Assembly: GCA_028023455.1 (NCBI GenBank)
Contig: JAQFVV010006630.1
Span: forward strand, 124,001-188,000
Length of the DNA: 64,000 nucleotides
Reading direction: 5' to 3'
Origin: Epiperipatus broadwayi
Lineage: Eukaryota; Onychophora; Udeonychophora; Euonychophora; Peripatidae
Shown: one piece after another, positions 1 to 11,060 of the stretch
How positions within the stretch are numbered: the first letter of the stretch is position 1
How the letters are laid out: the number at the start of each line of letters is the position of its first letter
Position numbers and translations under genes: made by a program
Notes under the pieces: generated by a model
Told to the model about the DNA's origin: nothing
The model's database searches: none
What the model saw: the letters and a program-made list of their open reading frames with translations, nothing else

Positions 1-984
1 GAAATAAAATATGACTAATAAAAAATTTCAAATTTGAAAAAAATTGATGCAAGACAAACTTTTTTTAACTATGACATTTAATTTTATTCAAAATAATATA
101 TTTTTATGCATAATTTACAGTACAGTAATTTACATTTTTTTATACACGTTTTAATTATTAACGATATTTGCTGATAAACAAGTTTGTTTGCAAACTGGTA
201 AAGATTCTTCACAAGAGGAACTATAACTAGCACCAACTTCACTCTTATGTTGTTGTTTTAATGGTTTTGCTGGTGACAACATAATTAGTAATTAATCTTT
301 GAGATGATGATTTTATTAATTGTTTATTAAGCTCGCGATATCCAGACATACAACCATTTAGCTCTCGTTGGAATTTAAGAGCACGTTCGTGATTAGTGTC
401 ATTAGTAAGAAAATAATTTGCCAACTGATTAGAAAATTGAAGACCTTCTCGAATCATTTTTGAAGTGAAAGGAACAGGTTCCACTTCTGTTTCATTATCT
501 TTTTCTACATTTTCTTCTGTATCTAAACTTTTATTTTTGTCTTTTATTTTTTAATTTTCAATTTCATTTAAAAATCAAATTTCATTTCACTGCTATTACT
601 CACCTTTTAAAAATAAACTTGCAGACACGAAATGATTAATAATTGATTAAACGTTCTTTTTTAAAAAGCAAAAACAGAATGTGATTTAAAATGCAAAATT
701 ATCATACACAATGTTTGAACAAATTTACATTATAATCTTGTAAAATTTAATGTGTGTATACATAAAATGTGGAAATCATGATTTTAATTTCATTATTGCA
801 TAAAATCTTACTATTATAAAGCACTGAAAATATTGAAATTACTAAGATGAAAGTCGAATTCCAATAATGTGCTATTGCTTTCAATATAATGTAAGTGCGC
901 GAAAGTTCGACTTCCGGTGAAACATAAATCGCGTAACTTCAAAATCATGTTAAATAAGTCCGCATAAAAAGAGACCCAGGTGTA
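1..984 (-). mobile_element. pogo/Tigger-like DNA transposon, copy 1 (other end lies outside the window)
   Basis: The right end is defined by an inverted terminal sequence ending CACCTG-like (on this strand ...GAGACCCAGGTG at 971-982) followed by a TA at 983-984, the expected TA target duplication of the Tc1/mariner-pogo superfamily. The same end recurs at 26,247-26,279, and bases 5-215 match 25,493-25,640, so two copies of one family are present. The copy carries remnants of a transposase on the minus strand. The left terminal repeat, visible in copy 2, would lie roughly 190 bases before the window start. Assignment to pogo/Tigger rather than another TA-inserting family rests on terminal-repeat style and the C-terminal protein remnant. 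Confidence 0.65.
245..550 (-). pseudogene. C-terminal remnant of pogo/Tigger-like transposase
   Basis: A 79-codon open stretch (245-484) continues upstream in frame to about 550 through an acidic, Lys/Glu-rich linker before a stop. The piece is rich in Asn, Leu, Arg and Gln (NDTNHERALKFQREL, then YRELNKQL) and ends about 245 bases before the window edge. Position inside a TA-flanked element and general resemblance to the C-terminal tails of DDE transposases of the Tigger/jerky group suggest a transposase tail. The catalytic DDE domain is not present here, so the protein is non-functional. A different transposon protein cannot be excluded. Confidence 0.5.
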
Positions 985-1385
985 CATATATGATACACCT
1001 CAGAATCATTGTGTTTTTCTTTTAGTTAAATTAATATCTTATTTAATAATTTATGCTAGTACTAACCAGATGATCTCCCGCTAATATATAATTAATATGA
1101 AAGGTCCTGATCTTTAATTGCTTTCAAATTATAATTCATGCTAAGTTATTCCATCATTAAACTTAAATTAGAGTCTCTTTGTATCTACGATGTGCGATAC
1201 CAGTGGAGAGAAGTAAAATTAGATTGATATCATTGGGATTGTTGCTCATAAGTTGGCAGATCTGGAAAATAGGCAAATAGGGCAGAGTTCATGAGTGTTC
1301 CTGACTTATGTATCTTGTGCATGATTGAACTCGAGGCACTTGTGCCTAGATGCTAGATCTTGTTATGTGAACAGACCAAAACGAC

Positions 1386-1419
1386 CGGTACAATATATAT
1401 ACATATATATTGTACCGGG
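1386..1419. repeat. Palindrome with GGTACAATATAT arms
   Basis: A nearly perfect self-complementary sequence: CCGGTACAATATAT reads toward the centre from both sides. The same GGTACAATATAT end occurs at 3132-3145 and, inverted, at 4649-4664, and a related arm (TTCCCATACAATATAT) frames the palindrome at 23,138-23,187. It may be a tiny foldback or an AT-microsatellite bounded by inverted unique ends. Confidence 0.7.
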
Positions 1420-2440
1420 TGGATGGTTTACCAGAAATAATTAAAGATGTGACAAATTAAATCCCTGTGAAAGCAAAATTATATGACTAAAATATAATAC
1501 AATATTATTCTTTGCAATTTATGTATTGCTCCACCATGGCACCTTAGGCAGAGAAGAACATACTCAGAGAGGTATGTATGTTCAAACTATAGCTATAAAA
1601 TATATAACTAGCATTACATTTACAGGACATAACTTCTTCTCGACTGTTGAATCCAACACTATATTCAAAGCACTTTTTTGTTTTGTAGAAACACGGGCAC
1701 CAGTTAATTATCCAGAGGATAAATAACATGATTTGAATGATGGCCACTAATCCAACACCTAAGATACACCCATTAACTAGCTCAGTCTTGTAATCAAGAA
1801 CAAATTATTTCTTTAATTAATAGATAAAAAGAATTGATAAAAGAATTGACTGACAAAATAAAGCTTAAGTTTAAAAGACAATTTATTTTAATTAACACTT
1901 AATATACTAATTTTAAATACTCTTGTAAATTTTAATAACATAACTGTGGTATTTTATCTAATGTTCAAGCACATATTAATTCACACACTGACATATATAA
2001 TAAAGCATTAAATAATATAAAACACACAAATCAATAGTTCATTTATATGTGCTATAGAGTTCATATAATTTGACTCTTGGTGGATTCACGAATGCGATGG
2101 CTACTTTTAGAAATGAATATAAGAAAAGTGTTTTACCTAGAATTTTAGAACATGGACTTCTTGCTGTTTGCTGCTTCTAATGAAATAATTCTAACCGGTT
2201 AGATTTGAAGTTGTTTGAGGAGGTTTAATGGTTATTCGTTGGTATTATTCTTGGAGACAGTTAAACATTGACAGAGGATTTCCAAGCTGTTACGCAGACA
2301 TTATTTTCATGGGCAGAAATTGCTGTTTCACTGGACTTAGGCTGGAGAGAAAGTCATGTTTCTGTCAATGACTAGCACTGCATTTTTGATTCTGGATACA
2401 TAATAAACTGTAATCTCAAATGCCAGTGAAACATTATCTC

Positions 2441-2487
2441 AACTGAATGAACTGAACTATTATCCCAATGAACTGAACTGAACTGAT
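2441..2487. repeat. GAACT minisatellite
   Basis: About 47 bases of imperfect repeats of a GAACT/TGAACT motif, interrupted once near 2460-2468. Confidence 0.6.
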
Positions 2488-3131
2488 TGTCCGATAAAAA
2501 TTTACTATTTATACATGAGATGTGTTGTCATTTTTGATATCCTCCAGCTATATCTGTTGTTTGAAATTCCTTTCTTGTTTTGCATTCCTCGAGATAAGCT
2601 TTTATTCTTGTTGTTGGAGATTTTAATTAGCAGCTATCATGAACGTGTTGTTTTTTAATTAGTAGCCATCATTGGGTTTTTCAATGATAAACTCTATACT
2701 CATTTATTCCATCTTAACATTTACTATGCATATTTATTATTTTTTTACAATCGCACACATTAACACAATGTTTATAATCGTATACATATATTTTATCTAA
2801 CTTAACACTAGTTTCAAGATTACCTTTTTTCTTTAACTTAAATAAAAAAAGATTTATATTTTAAAATTTTGAGTTATATTTCAACTAATAATAAAAAAAC
2901 TCTTTACTTTTATAAACTTTCAGTTTGGCATTTCTAAAGTAAACCCTCTCCCCTCTTTTAATTAATTAATTGTAAGTTTTATTTCAAAAACTCTTTGACT
3001 TTTACTTTTACATTTACAAAAACAAACTGCAATAATAAAAAAACTCTTAAACTTTCACTTACTATTTCTTTTAACAAATGATTTTATTTTAATAATTCTT
3101 TATACAATTATTAAATGTACCAATCCAATAT

Positions 3132-4586
3132 TGGTACAATATATATATATATATATATATAGTGTACCATATATTTAGTTATTATATAAAACAAAATCCT
3201 AAAATTAATAAATTCCAAATTCATTTACACAATCTTTAACTTTAATACAACCAAAAAAAAACTTATTACATCATTAATCTATAAATTTCCCACAATTTTT
3301 TTATATTAATTTTTATCACAAACACCCTATCTAATAATCATCTCTTTATTTTTCTCACTAATTTAATAATTTTATATCCTATAATAAAACCTAATAATTT
3401 TTATATGATCAAATATAATTATTATATTTATAAATATATTTTTCTAAATTTATAAATTCTATTATTATACTTTTAATTATTTCTATATATTTTACCCAAC
3501 CACATTCCAACATATAAAAAATAATCAAACTTAAAATTTTTATTATTTAATATATTTAATATTAAAAAAAAGAAATTCTAAAACATAAAAATTTATAAAT
3601 TAATTTATATTAGATATAAAAAATAAAATTTACACTTTTAATTTATTAATATTTTTTATTATTTTATTTTATTATATTTGTAATTTATTATAAATAATAT
3701 CCTCCATAACCAACATTAAAATATCATAATATATAATTAATATTTTAATTTTACACTAATAAATTTCACAAATAAATTTCTAAATAAAAAACTTAAACCA
3801 TAATTTAACCATAAACTTTAATTATAATATAACCCCTAATTTCCACATTTTAAAACTATTATAACAAACACATTATATTTTTTTAATAAATATACTAAAA
3901 ATTTATAAACTCCCCCTATTAATATAATAAAATTAAATAAGAGAAAATTATAAATTTTATATATTATAAAAAAATAATAATTATATAATATATTTTAAAC
4001 TTAAATATATAAAATTCTAAATTAAAAAAATTTTTTATTTTATTTGAAATATATTTTAATTATAGTATAAAATTAAAATATAATTAATTTTATATTAATT
4101 TATGGAAGGAATATATTTATAATACAATACAAAATATAACAAAATAAGAGAATAAAAGAAAAAAAGTAAATTAAAAAGGAAAAGATTCATCTTTTAACAA
4201 CAACCTAAAATTTAAAACTTTTGGTAATTTCAATATAAGTGAAAATACCAACCGACTAATGAATAATATATAGTTGGAAGGGTTGTAATAAAATATATAG
4301 GGAACCAAGACTTCAAACGATATAACATAAGACATTATAAAACGGTACGAAGAAATACTAGTAAAAGAAACCCACAATTAATTGATCAAAAAACAAGGTT
4401 TTAAATTATAAAGAATAAAAATATTCAAATTGAAGGGGGAAAAGAAAAAAAGGGCAGGAATAGGAAGAGGGTTGAGAAAAGAAAAGAACAATTGGGGAGG
4501 AAGGAATTTTTTTTTGATTAAGTAAATGTCGGAAAAAGGAAAGAATTTATTAAAGAATTGTTTAATATTAATTTAAAAAAAGAGTA

Positions 4587-4658
<72 letters not shown>

Positions 4659-4665
4659 ACCATCC
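3132..4665. repeat. Inverted-composition block with GGTACAATATAT ends
   Basis: Both ends read GGTACAATATAT inward. From about 3172 to 3940 the plus strand carries only about four G in some 770 bases while C stays common; from about 4380 to 4590 the reverse holds, with G-rich, C-poor purine runs. The two halves thus mirror each other in composition as expected of a very long, decayed inverted repeat. Direct arm-to-arm similarity is weak by eye and is best at the outer ends (about 3195-3245 against 4510-4570). No protein-coding frame is recognisable. Confidence 0.5.
4589..4655. repeat. (TA)n microsatellite
   Basis: About 66 bases of uninterrupted TA dinucleotides directly inside the right end (ATTGTACC) of the block that starts at 3132. 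Confidence 0.95.
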
Positions 4666-4917
4666 ATAGTCTTTAGTTAGCGAACCTAATGATATATTTT
4701 AATATAGAGTCTCTTACTTCTCCCTGACAATTGACACCAGCAAGAAATTCTGCTATTAGTAACTTCAGATGTTATCATGTAGGTGGCTCTGTGGAGGATA
4801 GATTTTAGGTTCAAACTTAGGATTTGTAGAAGGTAACCTCTCTTAGAGTGTAGAGTTTTATGTCTGGGGTTTGAGTTCTGCAGTCTGTTAATGAGATAGA
4901 CGATCATGACCATTATA
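4666..4917. other. Unassigned spacer before the PLE array
   Basis: A less AT-rich 250-base piece with no recognisable product. A minus-strand open stretch of 75 codons shows no known motif. Confidence 0.35.
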
Positions 4918-6560
4918 TAGTATTATAATTTTTGATCAGAATTTCATGGCTACATTTGAAGATAGGTTGTATATGATGGCTGAATGTTGGACTATGGATT
5001 TACCTATTTCAAAAATTGTATGTAGTTATGTGTTATAGTTATGTGTTATTGTATTATGAACAGAAGATTTTTTAAAAAATATTTTTTGTTTGGTGTTAAA
5101 AGTTATTTTAGGTATGTTGATGATGTACTTATTGTGGAGCAAATATGATAGTACATGAACTATTTATAAAATTTAATGATATTGATGGATTGGTGAGGAC
5201 TATTAATTCTGAAGATAGTGAGAATGAGATTAAATAGATTTAATGTTATGGAGAGAAGGTAATAAATTTAATGATAAAATAATCTTGAATCATTTATTAG
5301 ATTATTTCTATATCCAAATTCAAATGTTTCACATATCTATAAATTAGCTAGTTTTAGAGCATGTCTTTTTACAAATTATCTTTTGTGTATCTTTCAAAAT
5401 GATAAAGTGGCTCATGTTGAAAGATATATTAATGATTTATTTGAAGTGGAATATTGTAGAAAAAAATATTTTTGTGAATTATATAACATTAAAAATTAAT
5501 GGAAACGAGATAAGATGGAAAATAAAAGGTGGATAGCATTGCCTTATATAAAGAATGTTATATATAGTAAGATTATATCATTCATATCTCCTGATTTTAA
5601 TATTGCAATTAAAGTTGGTGCATATACTGAAGGATGGTTATTAATGGGAAAAATTGTATTAATAGAATCAACAAATGTAGAATTATATATATAATGTGGT
5701 ATGCCAGTGTGGATATAGTTACAAAGGGGAGAGTAAATATGCATTAAAGAAAGGGGTTCTGGAGCATGGACTATTATATAATAAGTTAACGTTATTGTGC
5801 AGAAAGGTATAAATCTGTTTTTGCAGAACATGCAGTTATTTGTAATGGAGAATTCTGTTGTGATAGTGTTTTTGTTATACATGTAGAAAATGATTTGTAA
5901 AAAAGAAAAATTAAGAAGCCGTCTTTTATAAATAGTACAGCAAATATGCTGAGTAATTGTGTTTGTATTCACAATTTATGGAAAGTTGGACATTCACCTG
6001 ACAATGTTGCTACTGTGTGAGTTTAATATTTAAATATTAACATTGTATTGCTACTTAAGATTGCAGAATAAACTGTAAGCTGGCTATGGTAAAGACATTA
6101 GGTGTCAATTTAATATAGGGATTTTTAATTTCATAGAGTTATTCTAGTGTATTGTGTTTCTTATATGTTATTTTACATATTTTACCTTGAAATTCTATGA
6201 TGCCAGGGTTGATTGAATCACGGAGGACTTATAAATGATTAATTAAATTTTCTCTGTGGATAGAATTTTTAAAGTTTTTCAGAGCCGTAATGTTGATCAA
6301 AACTTTTGTTGCATTAAATTTAATGCTATAATTGATGGACATAAAGTTAAACATTTAATTATCACTAAAGTAATGTTGTCAAAAATTAAAATGAATGGAC
6401 AAATATAAGGCTGTTTGAAAACTTTATTGGCGATAATAAATTTGAAATTTGGCTGGTATTTAGAAATAATTTTGATTTTCATAAATAATTTTTACAATGG
6501 AGATTAATACACAAATATAAAAGTTTTTTTTTTTTTATAATAAACAATTTCCACAAAAGA
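4918..6560 (+). mobile_element. Penelope-like element family A, tandem copy 1 (5'-truncated)
   Basis: Starts inside the reverse transcriptase (RT). The catalytic box reads R-Y-V-D-D-V-L-I-V-E at 5110-5139 with both aspartates intact, followed by the downstream RT part. Then, with frameshifts, a GIY-YIG endonuclease-like part follows: a Cys-x-Cys-Gly then Y-x-G-E segment near 5690-5740 and a conserved AEHAVICNGEF stretch near 5815-5850. In PLEs the RT is fused to this nuclease, which nicks the target. The 3' untranslated part (about 6020-6480) matches that of copy 2 at 8440-8900. Frameshifts and stops make it non-coding today. Spacing to copy 2, catalytic box to catalytic box, is about 2449 bases. 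Confidence 0.8.
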
Positions 6561-6585
6561 TTGATTTTAAGAAGAATCTAATATA

Positions 6586-8980
6586 GTGAATTTAATCGAT
6601 AACCCTTTGGATTTGTTTATTGTTTCAGTTTTGAATAAAGGATTAAAGTTTCTTGGAGGCCCTATTAAAATCTACAAAATGGAGATTATTGCAGGAATAG
6701 AAAGTGCTTATGAGTTGAATCATGCAGAGGAGGAACTGATATCTAAAATATCTTCACTGAATAGTTCTAATGTATAAAGTGATAATCTTGGTATAAGGAC
6801 ATTAATTTAACAAGGAAACATTTATTAGATAATAATATTACATGTTTTAAAGAAAATAAGACTGGAAGATTATGTTTGATGTATAAAAATATATAGAAGG
6901 AAAAAGTTCATCAGCAAATTGAAAAATTGAATTTAGATTGATAGATTATTATTTCATTAATACATTAAGAGCCAATTTATTAATAATACTATACTTAAGT
7001 CATAGTTAAAGAAAATGTTTGATATGATATTGTATCAATCTCTTTATCCATCAGCTGCAATCTTGCCAAGAATTTTTGAAAATTTAAATTTGCATAAAGA
7101 ATAGTTGCCTATTAACCTGATGTAGGATTTATGTATTATAATGCAACAGTTTTTGTGGGAATCAGTTTACAAGATGAATTGACTTTTGGTGATTATACAA
7201 ATGAATCTTCATTTGATTTAGTAAAAATGATTGCTATTATAGTTTTTTTATGATGATGATGAAATATGTACATTGGATGTTGTAGAATTATATTCTTCAA
7301 TAAAAGGAGAGGAATCTATTAAGTTTAGTGATCAAATTTTACATGAAAAAGGGGTGTGAATGTTTTACAATATATTTGTGAAATATTTATTGTTATTTAT
7401 TGATCAGACTTTGCTGGTTACATTTGAAGAACCCTTGTATACAACGGTTGAAGTTTTGGCAAGGATGTAACTGATTTAGCAATTATATGTCATTATGAGT
7501 TATTGTATTGTAAAAAGAATATTTTAAAAGAATATTGTTGTGTGTTAAAAGTTATTGTAGGTATGTTAATGGTGTTCTTATTGTTGAAGCAAATATGATA
7601 TTGCAAAAACTATTTAGTAAATTAAATAATATTGATGAATTGACATGGGCTATTAATTCTGATGATAATGAGAATGGGATTAAATATTAGGATTTAATTT
7701 CATGGAGAGTTGGTAAAAAAAAATTAATAATAAAATGGTGTTGAAGCATTTATCAATTAGATTATTTCTACATCCAAATTTAAATGTTCCACTTATCTAT
7801 AAATTAGCTGGTTTTAGAACATTTCATTTTAGAAATGACTTTTGTGTAAATTTCAGTGATAAAATGGCTAATATTTAAAGATATGTTAATGATTTATTGG
7901 AAGTGGAATATCATAGAAAAAAATATTTTGTGTGCATTATATAACTTTTACAAATAGATGGAAAAAAGATAATACTGAAAATAAAATGTGGATAGTAAGA
8001 TGATATCATTTGTATCTTCTGATTGTAAAATTGCTTTTAAAGTTGGTACAAATATTGAAAGGTTAGTTATTAATGGAAAAAATTGTGTTGATAAAATTAA
8101 CTTATGCAATATTATACATAAAATGGTATGCTATTGTTGATATAGTTATATTGGGGAGACTAAATGTGCATTAAAAAAGAGATTTCAGGAGCATGAATTA
8201 TTATATAAGTTACTTTATTGTGCTGAAAAGTATAAATCTGTTTTTTGCAGAACATACAGTGATTTGTAATGCAGACTTCTGCATTGATAGTATATCTGTT
8301 TTGTATGTGTAGAAAACGATTTAAAAAAAAGAATCACCTTTTATAAACAGTGCAGGTAATGTAATGAATAAACTAGACAATATATGGAAAGTTGTACATT
8401 CACGCAGGAACGTTACTGTTAATGACATTTGCATTTTAACGGTGTATTGCGGAATGAGGCCTAATCTGTCTATGGTAAAGAAATTATGTGTTAGTTTTAT
8501 GTAAGCATTTTTAGTTTTGTAGAGTTATTGTACTGTATTTTGTTTATTTGATTTTACATATTTTATCTTGAATTTATAACACACTGTATAGTAATATTAT
8601 TGTTCCAAGGTTATTGACTAATTGCAATGGAATTATAAATAATTAATTAAATTTTCTCAGGGGATAGAATTTTTAAAACTTTTTCGCAACAGTAATGTTT
8701 ATCTGACAGTTGTTGAGTAGAATTTAGCGCTATAATTGATGGACATAAAGTAGTAATTAATACAGTTAAATATTTAATTACCAATAAAGCAATAAATTAA
8801 TGCTGTCAAAAATTAAAATAAATGGAAAATTATAAGCCAGGGTTAGAAAAATGTATTTGTGGTAAATTAAAAATCGGCCATGTTTTTAAATTAATTTTGA
8901 TTCTTATGGAGAATTCTTATAGTGACTTGGGCCAAATGATGAGTGCTGGTTCAGCATGAAATGCAATTTGAGGGTTATTT
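6586..8980 (+). mobile_element. Penelope-like element family A, tandem copy 2 (most complete)
   Basis: Opens with a 63-codon frame (6586-6777) whose VLNKGLKFLGGP stretch fits the PLE N-terminal 'L-x-K-G-L-x-F' motif. A K-T-G-R-L-C-L-M segment near 6860-6890 fits the 'DKtG..vvm' motif before the palm, and LDVVELYSSIK near 7270-7305 fits the first catalytic motif. The box that should be YVDD reads Y-V-N-G at about 7562-7573, so both catalytic aspartates are lost. The GIY-YIG part (8120-8330) is frameshifted. The 3' untranslated region resembles copy 1. The element is dead but keeps the order N-terminus, RT, nuclease, 3' end. Confidence 0.8.
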
Positions 8981-9009
8981 GTCTTTTATTCTATCTTTAT
9001 TTATATGAA

Positions 9010-10155
9010 GAATAAAAAACAAATGGAAGTATGGAGATTATTAAAAGAAACATTTATTAGAAAATAATATTACATATAATAAAAAAGATAAGTGGGGAAA
9101 ATTATATTTGATGTATAAAAATTTATATAGAGAAAAAGTTTATCAGCAAATTGAAGTTTGGATTAATATATATTTATTCTATTGATACATTAATAGTGCA
9201 GTTTATGAATACTAAAGCCATATTTAAAAGAAGTGTTTGATAGAAACTTGTATCTATTTCTTCATTAATCAGCTCCAATTATACTAAGGCTTTTTGGAAA
9301 TTTAAAAATGCATATAGAAAAGTTGCCTGTTAGACTGAAGTTGAACTTTGGAGCATGTATGTATTATCATGCAACAGTTTTTGTGGGAAAGGTTTTACAA
9401 GATGAATTGGGTTTTGATGATTATACAATTGGATCTTTATTTGATGTAGCTAAAAAGATTAATAATATAGTTTTGGATGATGATGATGAATTACTTACAT
9501 TGGCTGTTGTAGAATTATAGGGTTCAATAAAATAAAGGAATCTATTAATATTACTGATCAAGTTTTACATGAAAAGCAGTGTGCATGGGTTACTGTATGT
9601 TTGTGAAGGATTTATTATTTATTGATCAAAATTTGATGACTACATTTGAAGATTGGTTCTATATGATGGATGTTTGTTGAAATATATATTTACTTGTTTC
9701 AGCAATTATATGTAGTTATATGCAACTGTACTATGATCAGAAAATTTTAAAAGAATATTTTTTGAGGTATGTTAAAAATTATTTTCTTTATGTAAATGAT
9801 GTATTTATTGCTGCAGCAAATATAATAAAAAAAACAAGTATTCATTAAATTAAATGATATTGATGGATTGACGTGGACTATTCTGAAGATACTGAAAATA
9901 GGATAAAATATCTGGATTTATTTTCATGGAGAAAAGGTAATAAAATTAATAATAAAATGGTGTAGAAGCCATTATCAATTAGTCCTGCATCCAAATTCAG
10001 CACTTATCTATAAATTAGCTGGTTTTAGAACATTTCTTTTTAGAAGTGATGTTTTGGGTAAATTTCCGAGTGATAAAATGGCCAATGTTGAAAGATATTT
10101 TAATGATTTATTGGAAGTGATATATAGTAGAAAAAATACTTTATGTGCATTCAAT
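9010..10155 (+). mobile_element. Penelope-like element family A, tandem copy 3 (3'-truncated)
   Basis: Repeats the N-terminal RT region (the best open part, 9308-9520, contains LPVRLKLNFG and VVEL) and the palm region. Its catalytic box is altered to Y-V-N-D at about 9785-9796. It stops near 10,155 in the segment equivalent to 5480 of copy 1, so the nuclease is missing. The family B inverted pair begins just downstream, so that insertion or a rearrangement removed the end. Box-to-box distance from copy 2 is about 2225 bases. Confidence 0.75.
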
Positions 10156-10224
10156 ATGTTTAAAATAGTCAAAATTACTGCAAATCCAAAAGTCAACCAG
10201 AATAGCCAAGAAAATATAATCTAA

Positions 10225-10572
10225 AGCACTTCCAATGGTTTCAGTGCTGCAAACAGAATTCTCAAGTGTAAAAAACTACAAAATAATAACCATTTTTAAA
10301 TTAAGCATTGCCTACGATTCTATTTCCTTCCCATCCACACTTAATATTAAAAAAACTTAAATAACTTAATTATTTTAGGAATCATAAGTTTTGTTTAATT
10401 ATTTTTATTTCATTTCTCTCAAAGATGACAACCTTAGGTTCATCAAAATTAATAGTGTGACCTTTATTTTTTTCATGGACATACAAAGCAGAACTAATTC
10501 TAGTAGGGTAATTTTTGTTTTAGAAAGTTCAATTTTATAAACATTTGAGTGATGGCTACTCTGATAAATTTG
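10225..10572 (-). mobile_element. Penelope-like element family B, inverted 3' fragment
   Basis: The minus strand encodes the end of the GIY-YIG domain: ALYVHEK followed by a T-I-N-F-D stretch and V-x-F-E-R-N-E-I-K at 10,415-10,495. The 3' untranslated end runs to about 10,225. It matches the left arm of the palindrome at 22,278-22,665. It lies head to head with the next feature, so the two 3' ends face outward. Confidence 0.75.
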
Positions 10573-11060
10573 TTAAAAGAATTTTATTTAATAGTAATAT
10601 TTGTAACAATGCAAAGGATAAAGAAACATTTTATGATTTTGCAGTTTAAATTGTCTTCTTATAAAATTTTCTATAAAAATAGTAATTTATTTGATCATAA
10701 GAAAATTGCTGAGAAAATGGGCATTTCTTTGAATAATTTATTAAATAATACAAATGAAATTTTTGATAGGAAAACTAATAGTGTATATTATTTTTTTGTT
10801 TTTGTAAGAAGATATATATAGGTCAGAGTAGTCTGAGCTTAAATGAAAGATTAAGGTACATAAAACTAGGGTTAAATTAAATATGTCAGTTCTCCTTTGT
10901 ATGTCCATGAAAAAGATACAGGCCACACTAATACTTTTTGATGAAGCTAAGGTTGTCTTCTTTAATAGAAATAAAATAAAAAGAATTAAAAAATCTTTAT
11001 TATTAAAATGTTATGATTCTGATGCAATTAACTTATTTATAAAACAAAGCAAGATATAAT
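10573..11060 (+). mobile_element. Penelope-like element family B, forward 3' fragment
   Basis: Encodes, with frameshifts, RT-nuclease linker sequence, then a GIY-YIG motif region (C-K-K-I-Y-I-G-Q-S-S-L-S-L-N-E-R-L, 10,805-10,845) and the downstream FDEAKVVFFNRNKIKR segment (10,940-10,985). The GIY-YIG nuclease nicks target DNA to prime reverse transcription. It is inverted relative to the preceding feature and ends about where the decayed LINE ORF1 region starts. Confidence 0.75.

Larger units (their letters stand above)
985..3131. other. No recognised gene; unassigned repeat-like DNA
   Basis: No convincing reading frame. It contains a short palindrome at 1386-1419 (listed separately), a small GAACT-based minisatellite at about 2441-2487, and from about 2700 onward a strongly G-poor, C/T-rich stretch that leads into the next block. 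The 1750-2560 part is less AT-rich than its surroundings and might be an unrecognised LTR or transposon remnant, but I cannot show a partner copy in this window. Confidence 0.4.

Noticed and set aside
2050-2560. Possible LTR or host gene fragment in a less AT-rich stretch
   Set aside because: No partner repeat, terminal TG/CA pair with duplication or coding motif could be shown.
3132-4090. Possible mitochondrial insertion because of extreme AT content and strand bias
   Set aside because: No mitochondrial protein or RNA motif could be read on either strand.
5544-5972. 142-codon minus-strand open frame
   Set aside because: It is the opposite strand of the PLE nuclease region, whose plus-strand motifs explain the sequence.
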